Shown piece by piece: positions 33,438 to 44,515 of a DNA stretch of 64,000 nucleotides. The stretch covers positions 10,855,001 through 10,919,000 of the forward strand of contig NC_088326.1 of assembly GCF_910592395.1 (NCBI RefSeq), in the 5' to 3' direction. The translations under genes and the position numbers were made by a program. Origin of the DNA: Lineus longissimus (Eukaryota > Nemertea > Pilidiophora > Heteronemertea > Lineidae). Positions within the stretch are counted from its first letter, which is position 1. Each line of letters starts with the position of its first letter. Under the pieces are notes generated by a model. It did not search any database. It saw only the letters and a program-made list of their open reading frames with translations, and was not told the origin of the DNA.

Positions 33438-36400
33438 CTACAAAACAAAAGTCATCTATAGTTTGGTTTATACCACTAGGTGGCGTCATTACGCCAGCTC
33501 GTGGACTCGTGTCTTTCAAATAATTCAGTTTGCCGCTGCGGCAAAAATTGGCGACTGTTCCGGAAAGATGACCGAACCCACACGACTGAGTAGCCCGTTT
33601 CCAGGCAAAAAGAGTCCAAAGTCCAACGGTATCTTTGTCCAAAAATAAATCGCTGTGTTATTTTTTACTATTCGAAATGAACCACTTCCGGAATTTACGT
33701 AATTATTTTCCCAAACTTGAATGAAACGAGCCCATAGCATGAGCAAAGACAAACACTCGCATTTCCGACTCAAAATGGCCGCTGCCCAGCGCCGGAGGTG
33801 ACGTCATGCTCGTCTGCTTACACATGATCACGGGAAATGTCGTATTCTTCTTTGGCAAGGTCTTGCAGGCCAAGCTACAAAAGTGTGGCTTGTTCACTGA
33901 CACTGTCGCCAGCTGTGCTTTGGACCGAACGGTATCGTGCACGACTGTACTCTGAAAAGGAAATTAGCTGGTTATCGTGTCCGGCTATTATTGGGAAGGG
34001 GGAGGGGGTTAATAAGAAGCTAGACAAGCCAGTATAGGGGTTTATCTCTATAAGAAACCTGTAAGATTGAAAGCAAAGAAGGGATTAGTCGATTCGGCGC
34101 CGGAAGTGACGTCATTCTCGCCTTCTTACATGACGCTCAATAACGCCATTATAAACCTTTAATGCCAGAACAAAGTCATATGATCGGCCTTCATCGTCCC
34201 GAGACTCTCAATAAGAGTTACATGCACTTGGGTAGTGGACCTTTTTTCTTCCTGCAACCTCCAAACAAGTGTCGTGACAACAAAAAAGCTGCAACGGGTT
34301 TTAACAGGACGTGACGTCACAACCTCTAAGCAAAGGGATCTACACCGGCCGACGAACTCTACTAGTACCTTGCAAATATCCCGTCAAATATATTGCAAGA
34401 TATCGTACACTATATTCTATCCTCCATTCCCTTACCAGGCTACATGATTGTATAACGTAAAATGCTAAACCTTATGATACCATTACACAAACTTGGGAAG
34501 ATTTTTACAGGCCCAACATGACGATATATACCCTAATTAACTCCTGACACATTAACCCGACCTCTACATGATAAATTCCCATCACTATCAGCCACGCACC
34601 TGTATTAAACCAATCAGCTCGTGGTTGTACGAAAACAATTCAGTTGAAATCAAATGCGTGGTCTCACCATACCAGTTGAGTGGTATTTTCCATCTAAAAT
34701 ATTGTTCCTCTTCAACTGAGAATTTGGTGTGTCAAAAATTAATAAAAGGATGAAGTTTCAGTCCAATTGGCTTACTTATATGTTTTTGGGGCTCAGATTA
34801 ACCCGTCGTGGTCAAATACAAAGTTGATTCGCGGGATAAAAGCCGTCAAAAATTATCCCCCTATTAAACTTCAGACCCCCAAACCCCGGAATTATCATGC
34901 ATAACGTACAAGGAAAATGTCATCGTTTGACAGGCTAGGATAGGTCTGTCGGCTGTGAAAGCGGTCCTCGATCTCCGGGTACGTCTCGGAAAAAGTTGCG
35001 CATGAAGATAGTACCGATTTGACTGGAAAATAGCTGAAAACTTTATTACAGGTGCGTGGCCTATCAACCCATGCTGATATCATGAGAATATTACACGTCC
35101 AGTAGTGACGGAAGTGACGTCAGACCCGAGTCCGCCGCTGCACATTCGCATGCTTTTGGGGGATTCGTCGAATTTTCGGACTGCGTCGAACGAAACGACT
35201 GATCAACTGTTTCCGTTGCTGGGCAGGGCTCGTTGTGGACGGATGGTAAAGCTGACCGCGGATAACTGAAATATCACCTGGTACTTTTGATTGTCTGACA
35301 AGCCAACAGTAGCGACCCACTGTAATGCCAAACAGAGTGCATGGAACCGAACGCGTTTGTTACCATACCATGTTTCTAACCATCTGTGAATCTTTCCCCA
35401 TATTTCGTTGCGTTGCAGGGTTCCATACAAAGGAGGGTTTTCGCAAATCCCGCGAAACGCCAAACGTAAACGCCTAATCTCATTTTCTAACCTCCTGATA
35501 ACGAAGACGAACAATTGAATAGGCGTTCACGTGGACGTTTCTGGGGCTTTGCGAAGACTCCCTAATAAACTGCTAGCGAGGTCAGGAAATCACAAACAGA
35601 CGTGTCAATATGAAAATGTATCTTTCAGCGTTCCCAAACAGTACGCGGAAATCTCAAATACGCCACCCCCAAAGGCCGTATTAGCTAAGTCCATTGCGTA
35701 CTGAAACAGGCGAACCAACTTACAGTGTGGACTTACTGTAAATCGGTGAGTGTTCAAAGTTGATAATTTGTCGAAATGAGAATAATGATAAATTTTCGCC
35801 AGGAGAAAAAAAAATTACTTGACCCCGACGTGATTCGAACACGCAGCCTTCTGATCTGGAGTCAGACGCGCTACCGTTGCGCCACGGAGTCCCGATAAGC
35901 GATTGTGAAACCTCAAGCAATTTATACAAGCTGAGTTATTGGTAAATTTCAATATCCGCTTCGAGAATAGTGGATATGATAATTAATTTATCGACCGTCT
36001 GTTGGTTTTATCAAAGTGTTGTTGTAGGCCTAAGCCTCGTTTGATATGCTGATATTATCGATCAGATTAAATGCTCGGGGTAACGCCACCTTTAGAGTTT
36101 GAAACTAACTGTTGAGTTTCACTGATACCCTGCCCCGTTTATTTCGTTTATGACCTTTAGATTTTATTCTGATGACTTTGAACTAGATTTTAAACATGCT
36201 TATCGCCTTTCTGATCGTATCTCAATAATAGACCACCCACAGGTTGCTTGCATTGAATAATATCCACATGTACTTGAAATATATTTTGGAGCCTTTTTTC
36301 CTTACTTGTTTGCGGGACATTTCGATTTAATTCTTTTTTTCATGCGATAGTTTTCTCTTTGATGATTGGAAAGTAAAACATGCCCTGTGTGCTTTCACCC

Positions 36401-39400
36401 ATTCGTACGATGTACCTTACCTAAACTACTCTGCCTTTTCTTATAGAATATCAGAGCAAACACGACGATGCAGCCGAGGAGAATTAGGATGACAGTCGGG
36501 GCCACGATGCTCCCCAGATGGTGAGTTGGTGCAGGGTTAACCCCCTTCCCTGGTACGATGCGGTGCCCTAAAACAAAACAGGAAATCGTCTTTTAGTATT
36601 GCGGGAGAAACGCGGCGCCTTTGGAATTATCCCGAGACGGCAACAACAACGCGTGAGTAAGTCTTCTTTCTGAATCTCTGCATCGGGTCACCCTGAGGAA
36701 ATAGGGCGGTTAATCGTCACTTCCCCGGCTCTCACACTTATGAGAGAGACAGAGAAGCGAACCATATCTCCCCATTTCCTCAGGGCAGATCGGGCGTGCC
36801 AAACGTGCTTCCGAAATCAATCGTGATGGGCGGAGCCATTGCAGCACAGCAGTCTCGGTCAAGCAGGAATGGGTCTCTCTGATTGGTTGATACGACAGGA
36901 AGTGATCTTCAAAGTTTCCTTGTCCAGATGATTGTGTATCTTGCAATCATGTTTGCTCATTTAGTGTGACACGGGAACAGATTTATATGGATTTTGACAG
37001 AATGATAGATTTCCGACGGTATTTGGATGCAAAAGCTCTGCGATTGCGTCGTCAAAATAAACACGAATCTACCTTTACTGGTGGTGAGAAGGTTCACTTC
37101 GCACTCCTTCCCCGCCGCTACCAACTTCTGAATGTGAGCAGGCTTGTTAAACAGCATCACGCAGCTTATCCTTCCCTTGAAGGACACGTACGGTCCCTTC
37201 GGAGGTTTGGTCCCTATGTGGATCATTCCCCTGGTTTCGATGATGACCCGGCCCAGGAAGGTCTCGGCCCCATTGAGTTGACCCTCGGGATCCCACGCCC
37301 AGAGATAGAATATCCCCGTGTAGTAGTTGTACGAAAATCCAATCAAATACCACTCGTGTTGTTTTAACGGCTTCGCTATGACGTAACGCTGGCGGTAGAT
37401 GTCCGCGAAGAGTGCTCCCTGTTTGTTGATACCGATGGTAATACCTCTGCTTGCTCCTTCTTTGCCGTCCCAAGAAAATACGGCCTCGTCCTTTGCTCCG
37501 TCTCGTTCCATGAAGATCCAAGCAACAAAGGATGTACCGTACATAGTATCAAGCACGTTCTTCTTGGGGATCACGAGCCCTGGAAAAGGCACGGGATACT
37601 AAGTATATTAGCCGCTAGATTACGCGGAAGTAGGCAAGGGGACCCTTCAAAATAATATAGAGTTAGGCAGCCCATTGCATATTTATGTTCTTTGGCACGA
37701 TTCTTCTGACCTAGGATTCCTCTCATATGAATAAACTTAACTCTCGATCAATTCCATGATGCTGTCGTAAAATGCAGCTTGACCTTGAATTGCTGTACAG
37801 GACAAATGTAATGTATTTCAACTCGACTATGGTCTGGTCTCAGTTGTGGCCATTGGCGCACACAACCTCGAAATGATACGAAATCTTAACACCAATAGAC
37901 ATATTATTCGTTGGAACGGTGAGCACTTTATACTCGTGACAGTTTTGTAAAATAGCTCGATGACCTCAAAGGATTTAGTCGATGAGGCTCAACTGAAATA
38001 AACCCTCACCCGAGTCCGCATGTCCCTTGAAGCTCATTGAGCACTCAGCCTTCTTGTTGGGGCCCTCTGCATACCCCACGTTCATGGCCTTCCCTGTATT
38101 GCCATAGCCGCCCACGTCCTGATTTGTGTGGGTGATAGACAAGGGCCATATGGCTACTGGGTCTGAAAGCAAAGGATCGTAATGTATTAGACACCGGATC
38201 AGAGGTCTTGTTGGGGCCCATTGCATACCCAATGTTCAGGGCGTTCCCGGCTAGTAATAGCCGCCTACGGTCCCTAATTCGTGTTCGTGTGGGTTCCCTA
38301 CAGGGCTACTGGGGAACAAAGTCGCGGACGCTAAGACATTGTTCTTATTGGGGACCCTGCATACCCCACGTTCATGATCTTCCTGTCGTTACCATAGTGC
38401 CCTACGATTTGGATTGTGTGGGTGATGGACAGGGGTTGAAGGGTTATACCCTGTGGAAGGCAAATGATTGTACCTGAACAAAGTACTGACCTTTTCTTGC
38501 ACACCTTCGTGGCCTTTTCGGCGTGAGACCATAACGAGCTAAGGTGACACACGGGGATAACAGGTGACGGGTGCTTGTATTGCAACGGTTCCGAGTAGTA
38601 CACGGGCCATTTTAAAGACCGGGTGCTGGGTAAACTTTGTCACATCAAAATAAAGGACCCTGTTCGATGTTGATAGCGAATGGCTCAGGTTCAGCAGAAG
38701 GTTGGGATGCTATTCTTAATGGCAATAAGCAAGTACATGTACTTTTGTACCAAATATTCTTTACTAATTCTAGTCGGGTTGTTGTTGATGGTATTGTCAA
38801 GTTTTGTCGAACATGTAAAGTTTATTCAATGGGAACTACTACTGAGGTCGATAAGATATCCATACTTACTGTAATAGAACATTAATCGTCCAGTGCACGT
38901 CGCCTCGGCGTGATGAACATCCGGGACGTCAAGCGCATCCTCGAACACCATGACGCAGCTAATTCGACCAAGGAATCCCTGGGAGTACCTCTCATCTGGT
39001 CTGCCACCAATATAAACATTCCCACGCGTTTCCAGAAGGTGTTTACCAGGAGACTTGATAACTGGCTCCCAATCATTCAACCAAAGTTTAATTTGCCCCT
39101 TCTTATGTGAATAACTAAAACCTACGTAATTCCACTGACGTGTTTTTATCCTGTGGCCAGTAAAACTGTCAACTCTTTGCCCACTTTTGCCCCTGGAGAC
39201 AAGGTTAACATCAACAGCCCCGCGCAGAATTCTCAACTGAACCCCATTGGATAGTTGACTATCGCCAGCCCATTCAAAAATCACGCCATCACGCGGTATA
39301 TCTTGGTAAATGAAAGCGAGGACGGTGACACCTCTTTGGAAATCTAAGATGTTGTCATCGTTGTCAACTTCGATGTATGATTTCGTTGTCCCTGAAAACT

Positions 39401-42400
39401 TGTATGATGACTCTGGTCGACCTGTGGGGCCATCTATCAGGGACAGGTCGTTGACATTACCATTAAGGTGGTACACGCCCCGGTCGTTTGGCCCATGTTG
39501 TAGGTCCAGCGGCCAAAAGGCAATCGAATTCGTGTACTCTGTAATTGAAAGATAAATTAGTCTTCGTAATTCAAATACTAGCAACTTCTTTATTTCATGT
39601 ATGACCGTCTCCTTTGACTGGAGCAAGATTGATATGGTACGTGTCTGGTTCGGGTTACTTAGAAATGGTTAAATAGTTCCCCCCCCCCCCCCCCCCCACA
39701 CACACAGGAACCTTTAACATCAGTAACAAAATCGTGTTTTGGGCATGCCACTTCTCGCCATGGTACAACTGTTCAAGGTGGACTTTTCCGCCTACTAGCG
39801 GCTTACAGATGTGGTGACCACGGTTACAAAACAGTTGATGCCTCAGTACCAGTCATGAACATTCGAGTAACCTTAAATGCAAATGCAAATGCTCTGATCG
39901 CGTGGCGTGCTCAATAAGGTTGTTGCATGCACCCTTCTTTGGTTTGGTTTACCGCCAGGAGAATAAAGACTTTGGATGGCACCCTGGTCTCCCCTCATCG
40001 AACATTTCAAGTGTCCTCCTCAAGGTATGGCTCGAGATGGCACCCATGAGAAGCTGCGTGGCGATGTGCCTGCTTTCACCACGAAGACGCACACACCCTT
40101 CTTTTAACTATATTGAAACACATTTACTTACCTTCATGTAAGTTCCAGCTCCTGAGACAGGCCTCTACATGGTGATCAGCTTTCTGTCGCTCCACGAACA
40201 CACCAAAAACACTTACGCAGGACAACCTGAACTTTACTGCCGGCAGAACCACTCCATTCTTCGGCTGGCCCCCGAGGAAGAAATTTCCAGTTGTTCGAAT
40301 CGAGTTCTTTCCAACGTTGAAGGAAAGAGATGCAGCGTTGAGCCACATGGTAAGAGTGCCCAAGTCATTCTTATAAGTAGCTCCAATGAACTGCCAAGCC
40401 TTTGGAATCACTTCTAACTGCTTGCACAAGATTGGCTTTGGAGTTCCCTGTGCAGGTTTTGGGGCGTCTGTGCAGTCAAGTGGTGGGAAGAAACGGAATT
40501 TGCCATTTTTATCTGTGATTCTGACCCGCAGTACGCCTTTGGTGATCTCGATTCTGAAACTGTCAGAGGCGTTTTTACCTCCATACCAACCCATGACGAT
40601 GCCGTCTGTCTTCTGCGCTACATTCATGTATCCGAGGACCGTAACATCCTTTTCTGTACTCAGCAAATTGAATTTATTGGGGATGGTGATGTTTGATGTG
40701 AATTCTCCTTTGAAGAAGAGGGCACCATCGCTTCGGGAACTTGGACCCTCAGCTTCCATCATCCCCCAGGGGATGCCGTGGACCCCGAATGGGCTGCTAT
40801 CTGTGGTAAGGTGATTCTTGTCCAATGGCCAGTTGGCTAACGCCTCTTTGCCCTCTGAAATGTATGACCAGCCAAATATAGGTATTCTATATGGATGACC
40901 ACCCTCCGCCAGAAAGTGCTAAACAACAGAATGCTCCACCCTCAAAGGGAGAAGAAGAGGGGGCCTGGAATAAAGTTGAAAAGCGGTGAGAGAAGTTGAG
41001 CAAGAAATTAAAAGAAGACAGGTTCTTGAAAGTTGAAAAACGAATTCATGCATTTTATATGGAAGAAACACATTAAGGATATACTTACTCTCTTTTTTGC
41101 CCGAGAGGTACGTTTTGAGGCATATAGACAATTGCTGAGCAACCACTGTAGCATTGAGGCTCTCTGCAAACAACATGGCGCAGCTCATCCGTCCAGACAG
41201 AGGCAAGTGCTTTAGCTTGCCCTCCTTGATGGGGAAGCCTCCCAAGAAGAGGTTCCCTCCAGTCTCCATCTCCATTGTCGTCCCTACTTTCTCCCACCTC
41301 TGCCAATCATTCACCCAAGTCCTTATGACGCCAGTTTTGTTATTGTACGCAAATCCTAAAAGGAGCCAGGTCTGTGGAACGATCCGCATATACGTATACG
41401 ATTTCTCTATCTGCCCATAGGTGGCGTGGCGAGTAAAAACTGAAAGGTGAAGGTCATTGTCTTCGACGTACATTCGGACGCCATTGTTGTCACGATTGGT
41501 GCCATCCCACACCATGATAGTGCCATTGATCACGTGATCAAAATAGACGTAAGTGACAAAGGTCAAATGTCCGGTGCCGACATCCAGTGACCCCAAGTCT
41601 TTAGGGGATTTCTTTACTGACGTAATTTCGACGAACGATCGGATATTACCGAGGAATGTTGTTGCAGTTTCTTTAAATCCAGTAGGCCCGTCACCGAATC
41701 TGATATCGAACGGTCTTCCGTTGCTTTTGTAGTTGCTTGAGTCTTTAGCTTTTGAAATGGCATCTAAGGGCCACACGCCCCTTGCTTGTGGTATATAACC
41801 TGCAACAGGAAAGAATCAAGCATATGAATGCAATCTAGTATGAAGATGAACTCTTCGGAAACCATTAAAGCCCCAGGAGTATCAATATTCTGTGTAAGAC
41901 AACCCAACCTCGTTCCAAGTCATTGCGCCCACGCCAATTCCTGACACAAGGTCGGATTGTAGCGGTCGACCACCCAAATAACACGAGATCTCGCGGGGAG
42001 GCGCAAGAATTTACCAGGCTGGGCAAAACCTGGAGGTGTTATTGAGTTGTTCTTTATCGCAGTTCAACTTCCGGCGATGTCCCTCTTGATCGACTTTGAC
42101 TACCTAACTTTGTCTGTTTTTTACATTGACCACGACGTGAACTGCCGAGGAGGAAGTGAGGAAGGTGATAACCCAAATGATTTAAAGGGGCCATATAGGT
42201 AGTAGCAAGAGGATCATTCGGTCGTCTCCGTTACATTTTTAACAATTGGGAACCTTGGACTTGTTTGACTTGATAATAAATGTATTCGTCATTCAAGCGT
42301 GAATACTGAGTAGTACCCATGTACTGTGGTGATAGTTGAGACACCAACAATATCGGCAACTTGTGTATTTTAATGTATCCCATCTGGATACTACCTATAA

Positions 42401-42504
42401 TCTCCCTTTAAGACATGTGTTGTCCCTTTAACGAGTTACCTACCAGTTTTAGCAGCAGCCGTGACTGTGATGACAACACTTGACAGAATGGCCAGTAGAA
42501 TCAT
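33325..42504 (-). CDS. Type I membrane protein with four laminin-G/ConA-like domains (eight coding exons)
   Basis: I joined eight exons by splice sites and frame: 42444-42504, 41089-41799, 40132-40854, 38870-39538, 38010-38162, 37079-37579, 36421-36567 and 33325-33437. All seven introns are phase 1, the sum (3078 bp) is a multiple of three, and the product is about 1025 aa. Order: signal peptide; four repeated jelly-roll domains, each opening with a WPLD-like motif and closing with a G(R)hSC motif; a transmembrane helix (about 959-980) followed by YKKRQ; a 45-residue cytoplasmic tail. Laminin-G/ConA-like folds usually bind glycans or proteins, so a surface adhesion or recognition role is inferred. 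Uniform phase-1 introns fit growth by domain duplication. 5' UTR exons are not located; an acceptor (TCTTCCCTTGCAG) just before the ATG shows that at least one exists. Confidence 0.85.
35431..35562. repeat. Foldback element
   Basis: Arms of about 43 bp are inverted: the left reads AGGGTTTTCGCAAATCCCGC up to AACGCCT, and the right reads AGGCGTTCACGTGGACGTTT up to GACTCCC, with a 47-bp loop. Similarity is about 80%. A third, single arm lies at 53369-53413 (GGGAGTTTTCGCTAATCTCC). Confidence 0.6.
35806..35814 (-). terminator. RNA polymerase III terminator of tRNA-Trp
   Basis: A run of nine T on the minus strand, five bases after the tRNA 3' end. Confidence 0.85.
35820..35891 (-). tRNA. tRNA-Trp (anticodon CCA)
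   Basis: The 72-nt cloverleaf has acceptor arms GACTCCG and CGGGGTC paired with one G-T, discriminator A, A-box TGGCGCAACGG, anticodon loop CTCCAGA between TCTGA and TCAGA, and B-box GTTCGAATC. No intron and no encoded CCA end, as usual for nuclear genes. It lies inside an intron of the LamG receptor gene, on the same strand. Confidence 0.93.
36421..36567 (-). CDS. LamG receptor exon 7: transmembrane segment
   Basis: This exon of 49 codons has a short juxtamembrane stretch (VPGKGVNPAPTHHLG), then the hydrophobic helix IVAPTVILILLGCIVVFALI and the stop-transfer FYKKRQSS. Acceptor TTTGTTTTAG, donor GTAAGG. It is missing from ORF-based views because the frame is short, but phase and function fit. 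Confidence 0.8.
37079..37579 (-). CDS. LamG receptor exon 6: rest of domain 4
   Basis: This exon of 167 codons contains TMYGTSFVAWIFMERDGAKD, WYLIGFSYNYYTGIF, IETRGMIHIG and FKGRISCVMLFNKP, closing KEC. Acceptor CTTTTCCAG. Two donors in the same phase are possible, GTAAAG ending the exon at 37079 or GTAGAT ending it at 37073, a two-codon difference. Confidence 0.8.
38010..38162 (-). CDS. LamG receptor exon 5: first part of domain 4
   Basis: This exon of 51 codons reads PVAIWPLSITHTNQDVGGYG at its start and matches the opening strand of the other domains, up to FKGHADS. Acceptor CTTTGCTTTCAG, donor GTGAGG. Domain 4 alone is split by an intron. Two decayed copies of this exon lie just upstream in intron 4. 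Confidence 0.8.
38197..38310 (-). pseudogene. Decayed duplicate of LamG receptor exon 5 (copy B)
   Basis: The minus strand reads CCCAGTAGCCCTGTAGGG, GGCGGCTAT, then GGGTATGCAATGGGCCCCAA and AAG. It aligns along most of exon 5 with indels and lost frame. It lies in intron 4, directly upstream of the real exon. Confidence 0.65.
38334..38476 (-). pseudogene. Decayed duplicate of LamG receptor exon 5 (copy C)
   Basis: One frame reads ITLQPLSITHTIQIVGHYGN and DRKIMNVGYAGSP, close to exon 5. The acceptor-like CCTTCCACAG before it is in the wrong phase, and the frame ends soon after. It is a relic, or at best an out-of-phase cassette. Confidence 0.65.
38870..39538 (-). CDS. LamG receptor exon 4: domain 3
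   Basis: One exon of 223 codons. It opens YTNSIAFWPLDLQHGPND, contains VTVLAFIYQDIPRDGVIFEW, WNYVGFSYSHKKG and LWLNDWEP, and closes FLGRISCVMVFEDALD with ATC. Acceptor TTTCAATTACAG, donor GTAAGT. Confidence 0.85.
39669..39705. repeat. C-run followed by CA repeats
   Basis: A low-complexity tract in intron 3 of the LamG receptor, of the same type as those in the TRIM spacers. Confidence 0.7.
40132..40854 (-). CDS. LamG receptor exon 3: domain 2
   Basis: One exon of 241 codons. It opens GKEALANWPLDKNHLTTD, contains VTVLGYMNVAQKTDGIVMGW and WQFIGATYKND, and closes FRLSCVSVFGVF with EACL. An extra loop with two cysteines (LDCTDAP...PILCKQ), absent from domains 1, 3 and 4, may form its own disulphide. 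Acceptor CATACATTTCAG, donor GTAAGT. Confidence 0.85.
41089..41799 (-). CDS. LamG receptor exon 2: domain 1
   Basis: One exon of 237 codons encodes one complete domain. It opens YIPQARGVWPLDAISKAKD, contains NGTIMVWDG, QTWLLLGFAYNN and WVNDW, and closes LSGRMSCAMLFAESLN with SICL. Acceptor TTCCTGTTGCAG, donor GTAAGT. Several N-x-S/T sites (NGT, NKT, NAT) are present, as expected for an extracellular domain. Confidence 0.85.
41905..42025 (+). repeat. CCTCGTYCCAAGTCATTGCGC interspersed repeat, copy in LamG intron 1
   Basis: AACCTCGTTCCAAGTCATTG, then GCCAATTCCTGACACAAG and further on CCACCCAAATAACACGAGAT, match in inverted orientation the ends of the segment 54145-54355. Short forms of the CCTCGTYCC word also occur at 22184, 26672 and 53883. 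Confidence 0.55.
42182..42411. mobile_element. TTAA-bounded MITE-like element 1
   Basis: TTAAAGGGGCCATATAGGTA at the left end is mirrored at the right by TACCTATAATCTCCCTTTAA. No coding frame. It resembles 42809-43029 along its length. Confidence 0.55.
42444..42504 (-). CDS. LamG receptor exon 1: signal peptide
   Basis: MILLAILSSVVITVTAAAKT is a typical hydrophobic secretion signal, with likely cleavage after the alanine run. It is preceded by CTTGCAG and ATTCCATC and followed by the donor GTAGGT. A second possible donor, GTAACT, 5 bases later would break the phase shared by the other introns. Confidence 0.8.
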
Positions 42505-44335
42505 GATGGAATCTGCAAGGGAAGATTATGTAACTTTTTTAATATCTCGAATATCGTGACGTAGTGGACACTCTTAATTTGAAAGTGTTCAAAGAGAAGG
42601 CCAAAATTTCACATCAGCCGAGCGTCAGCCAATCACTGGTCTGGGCGTTATCATTTCGAGAAGACTGCTTTCGGAAACGGGGGGAAACTTCTTGCCATTT
42701 TTTTGCTTCATTTTCATGCCAACTTGATCAAAGGCAACTACATGTATTTCGTTTGATATTTCTGGTGAACCTCTTGAAAGAAAAAAATCCTAAGGAAGAA
42801 ATTTGTTGTTAAAGGGGGACCACAGGCAGGAGCAGAGGGGCTAATTTGGCCATCTTCAGGTGACTAGTATACACAGTAAGGGCCCTGGGTCATGTCAGAT
42901 TCAGCACTAATAAAAACTCTATTCCTCCTACAAGCGTGAATAATTTCTACGTACTGTGAGAGACCCCTATTGGCGACTTCGTGTAACTTTATCTTGCCTG
43001 CCTAGCTGCTGCCTAAATTGTCCATTTAAGATTTTAATTTGACAAATCTGAAGAGAACACTCTCAGTCAAAATACGCCAGGGATGAGGTTGTCGCTCAGG
43101 TACAACCCAATCACGATCGATATAGCTCTTCGGTTAACAAAGTAAACACTGAAATAATCAATTGGTGAACCTCTGCCTCATGTTGCATGGCAGACGAACC
43201 AAAATGAAAACTTTCTTATAATACGACAAGGGGAGATATCATGGGATCTTAGGGCTAATTGCCAAGCATCAGCGTTGTCATGGTGACCATGGAGTTTTTG
43301 TAACAACGAATTGACGGAGTCAATTTTGTTCGGAAATCTTGGCTAATTTTGAATCTAATCTAATTTGAGAAATTAGATGATTTGAAACGACGATGATTTG
43401 ATTTGATGCTGTGCGATCTCTAAAATAGAGATTTTTTTACATTTGGCTGTTTTCATTTAGTAAATTGAAAATTGAAAATTTTGTTTTAGAAAATCAACCT
43501 GTGTGCATTTCGGTAGCAGCAAGGTAGTGCGAACTGGGAAACGTCAATAAAACCCTGTAATATCAATCCGCCGATTCAGTTATAGCAAGAAGGTACAACG
43601 ACCAAAGTCTTGAACATACTTGGTTATACGTATTGGATAACAAATCGATCTCCATGCGCCAATTCGAACCATCCTACGAAGTGCACCTTTTACACCGGTA
43701 AATGCGCCAGACAAAAAGTCATGCGATGAAATTCGAATTGATTAGGTAAGAGGCCTGGGACAGATGCACGCATGTGGCCTAACTGTTCACATCAGGTGTA
43801 ATTGTCCAAGTAATGATATATCAATAGGCTCCAGCTTAGTTGGGTGGGGAATAATATTCTAAAGCTCTAAGTAGTGCATTCAAGTTCACGCCAATTTGGC
43901 ATGAAATTTCCAATGTCTATGCTTTATTGACATTCGCTGCATGAAAGGATGTCTCACGTGCTGATTGGACAGCTGGACAAGTACTATTCTAGTGGCTCCA
44001 AAACATTAGTCTCGAGCATTTTAATTAGTTAACACCATGAGCTTTGCATGTAACGCCTCATGTGGTACTTGCGCATGACCCCAATGACACACTCACGTGA
44101 TGTTTGGTGGCTGCATGCGCTGTTGTAATTCTATTTTTACGTGTTGACTCTAAAAATAAATTTACACAGCTTATTGCGAAATAACTTTCAATTTTCTGAC
44201 GATGATATATACATGTATATGATTTCATGGGCATCGATGCAACATGTATGAGTCTCAAAATAAAATATACAGTACTCTGGACTCGCCGATCTAAGACCGG
44301 TTCATTAATCGTGCGTTGTGACGGTCTCCATCAGC
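42505..44335. other. Non-coding sequence upstream of the LamG receptor gene
   Basis: Apart from the TTAA-bounded element no gene is seen. The untranslated first exon(s) and promoter of the receptor should lie here or further right, but I cannot place them. Confidence 0.4.
42809..43029. mobile_element. TTAA-bounded MITE-like element 2
   Basis: TTAAAGGGGGACCACAGGCA GGAGCAG at the left is mirrored by CTGCTGCCTAAATTGTCC and ATTTAA at the right. Central words (caagcgtgaat, tactgtg) are shared with element 1. Same orientation. Confidence 0.55.
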
Positions 44336-44515
44336 AGTTTAATTCTAATGGTACCATTATCAAACCTATTAACATGGCCATTTGTTAGGAAGCTTTTGAT
44401 CAGTATTTCGTGGTGGTGTACCATCGTAACATATCGACATGACTTTTCATTGGAAAGCTCTTCGTTAGCACATTCTGATGGTACCATTACTAAACATATT
44501 GACATACCATCATTA
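44336..44515 (+). repeat. Degenerate tandem repeat, period about 65 bp
   Basis: The phrase GGTACCATTA.CAAAC.TATT.ACAT recurs at about 44349, 44414 and 44479. Each is followed by a GGAAGCT- or GAAAGCT-like phrase about 35 bases later. About three copies, strongly diverged. Confidence 0.5.

Larger units (their letters stand above)
33438..36420 (-). other. Intron 7 of the LamG receptor gene
   Basis: This 2983-bp intron contains the tRNA-Trp gene, a foldback element (35431-35562) and two similar short blocks with CGCCGGA(A/G)GTGACGTCAT (33793-33812 and 34099-34118). No further exon is needed by the phase of exons 7 and 8. Confidence 0.65.

Noticed and set aside
33325-33642. Independent 105-aa gene
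   Set aside because: Only the last 37 codons follow a good acceptor, and they fit in phase as the tail exon of the LamG receptor. The upstream part is intron.
35203-35514. 103-codon minus frame MFVFVIRRLENEIRRL
   Set aside because: Overlaps the foldback element within an intron.
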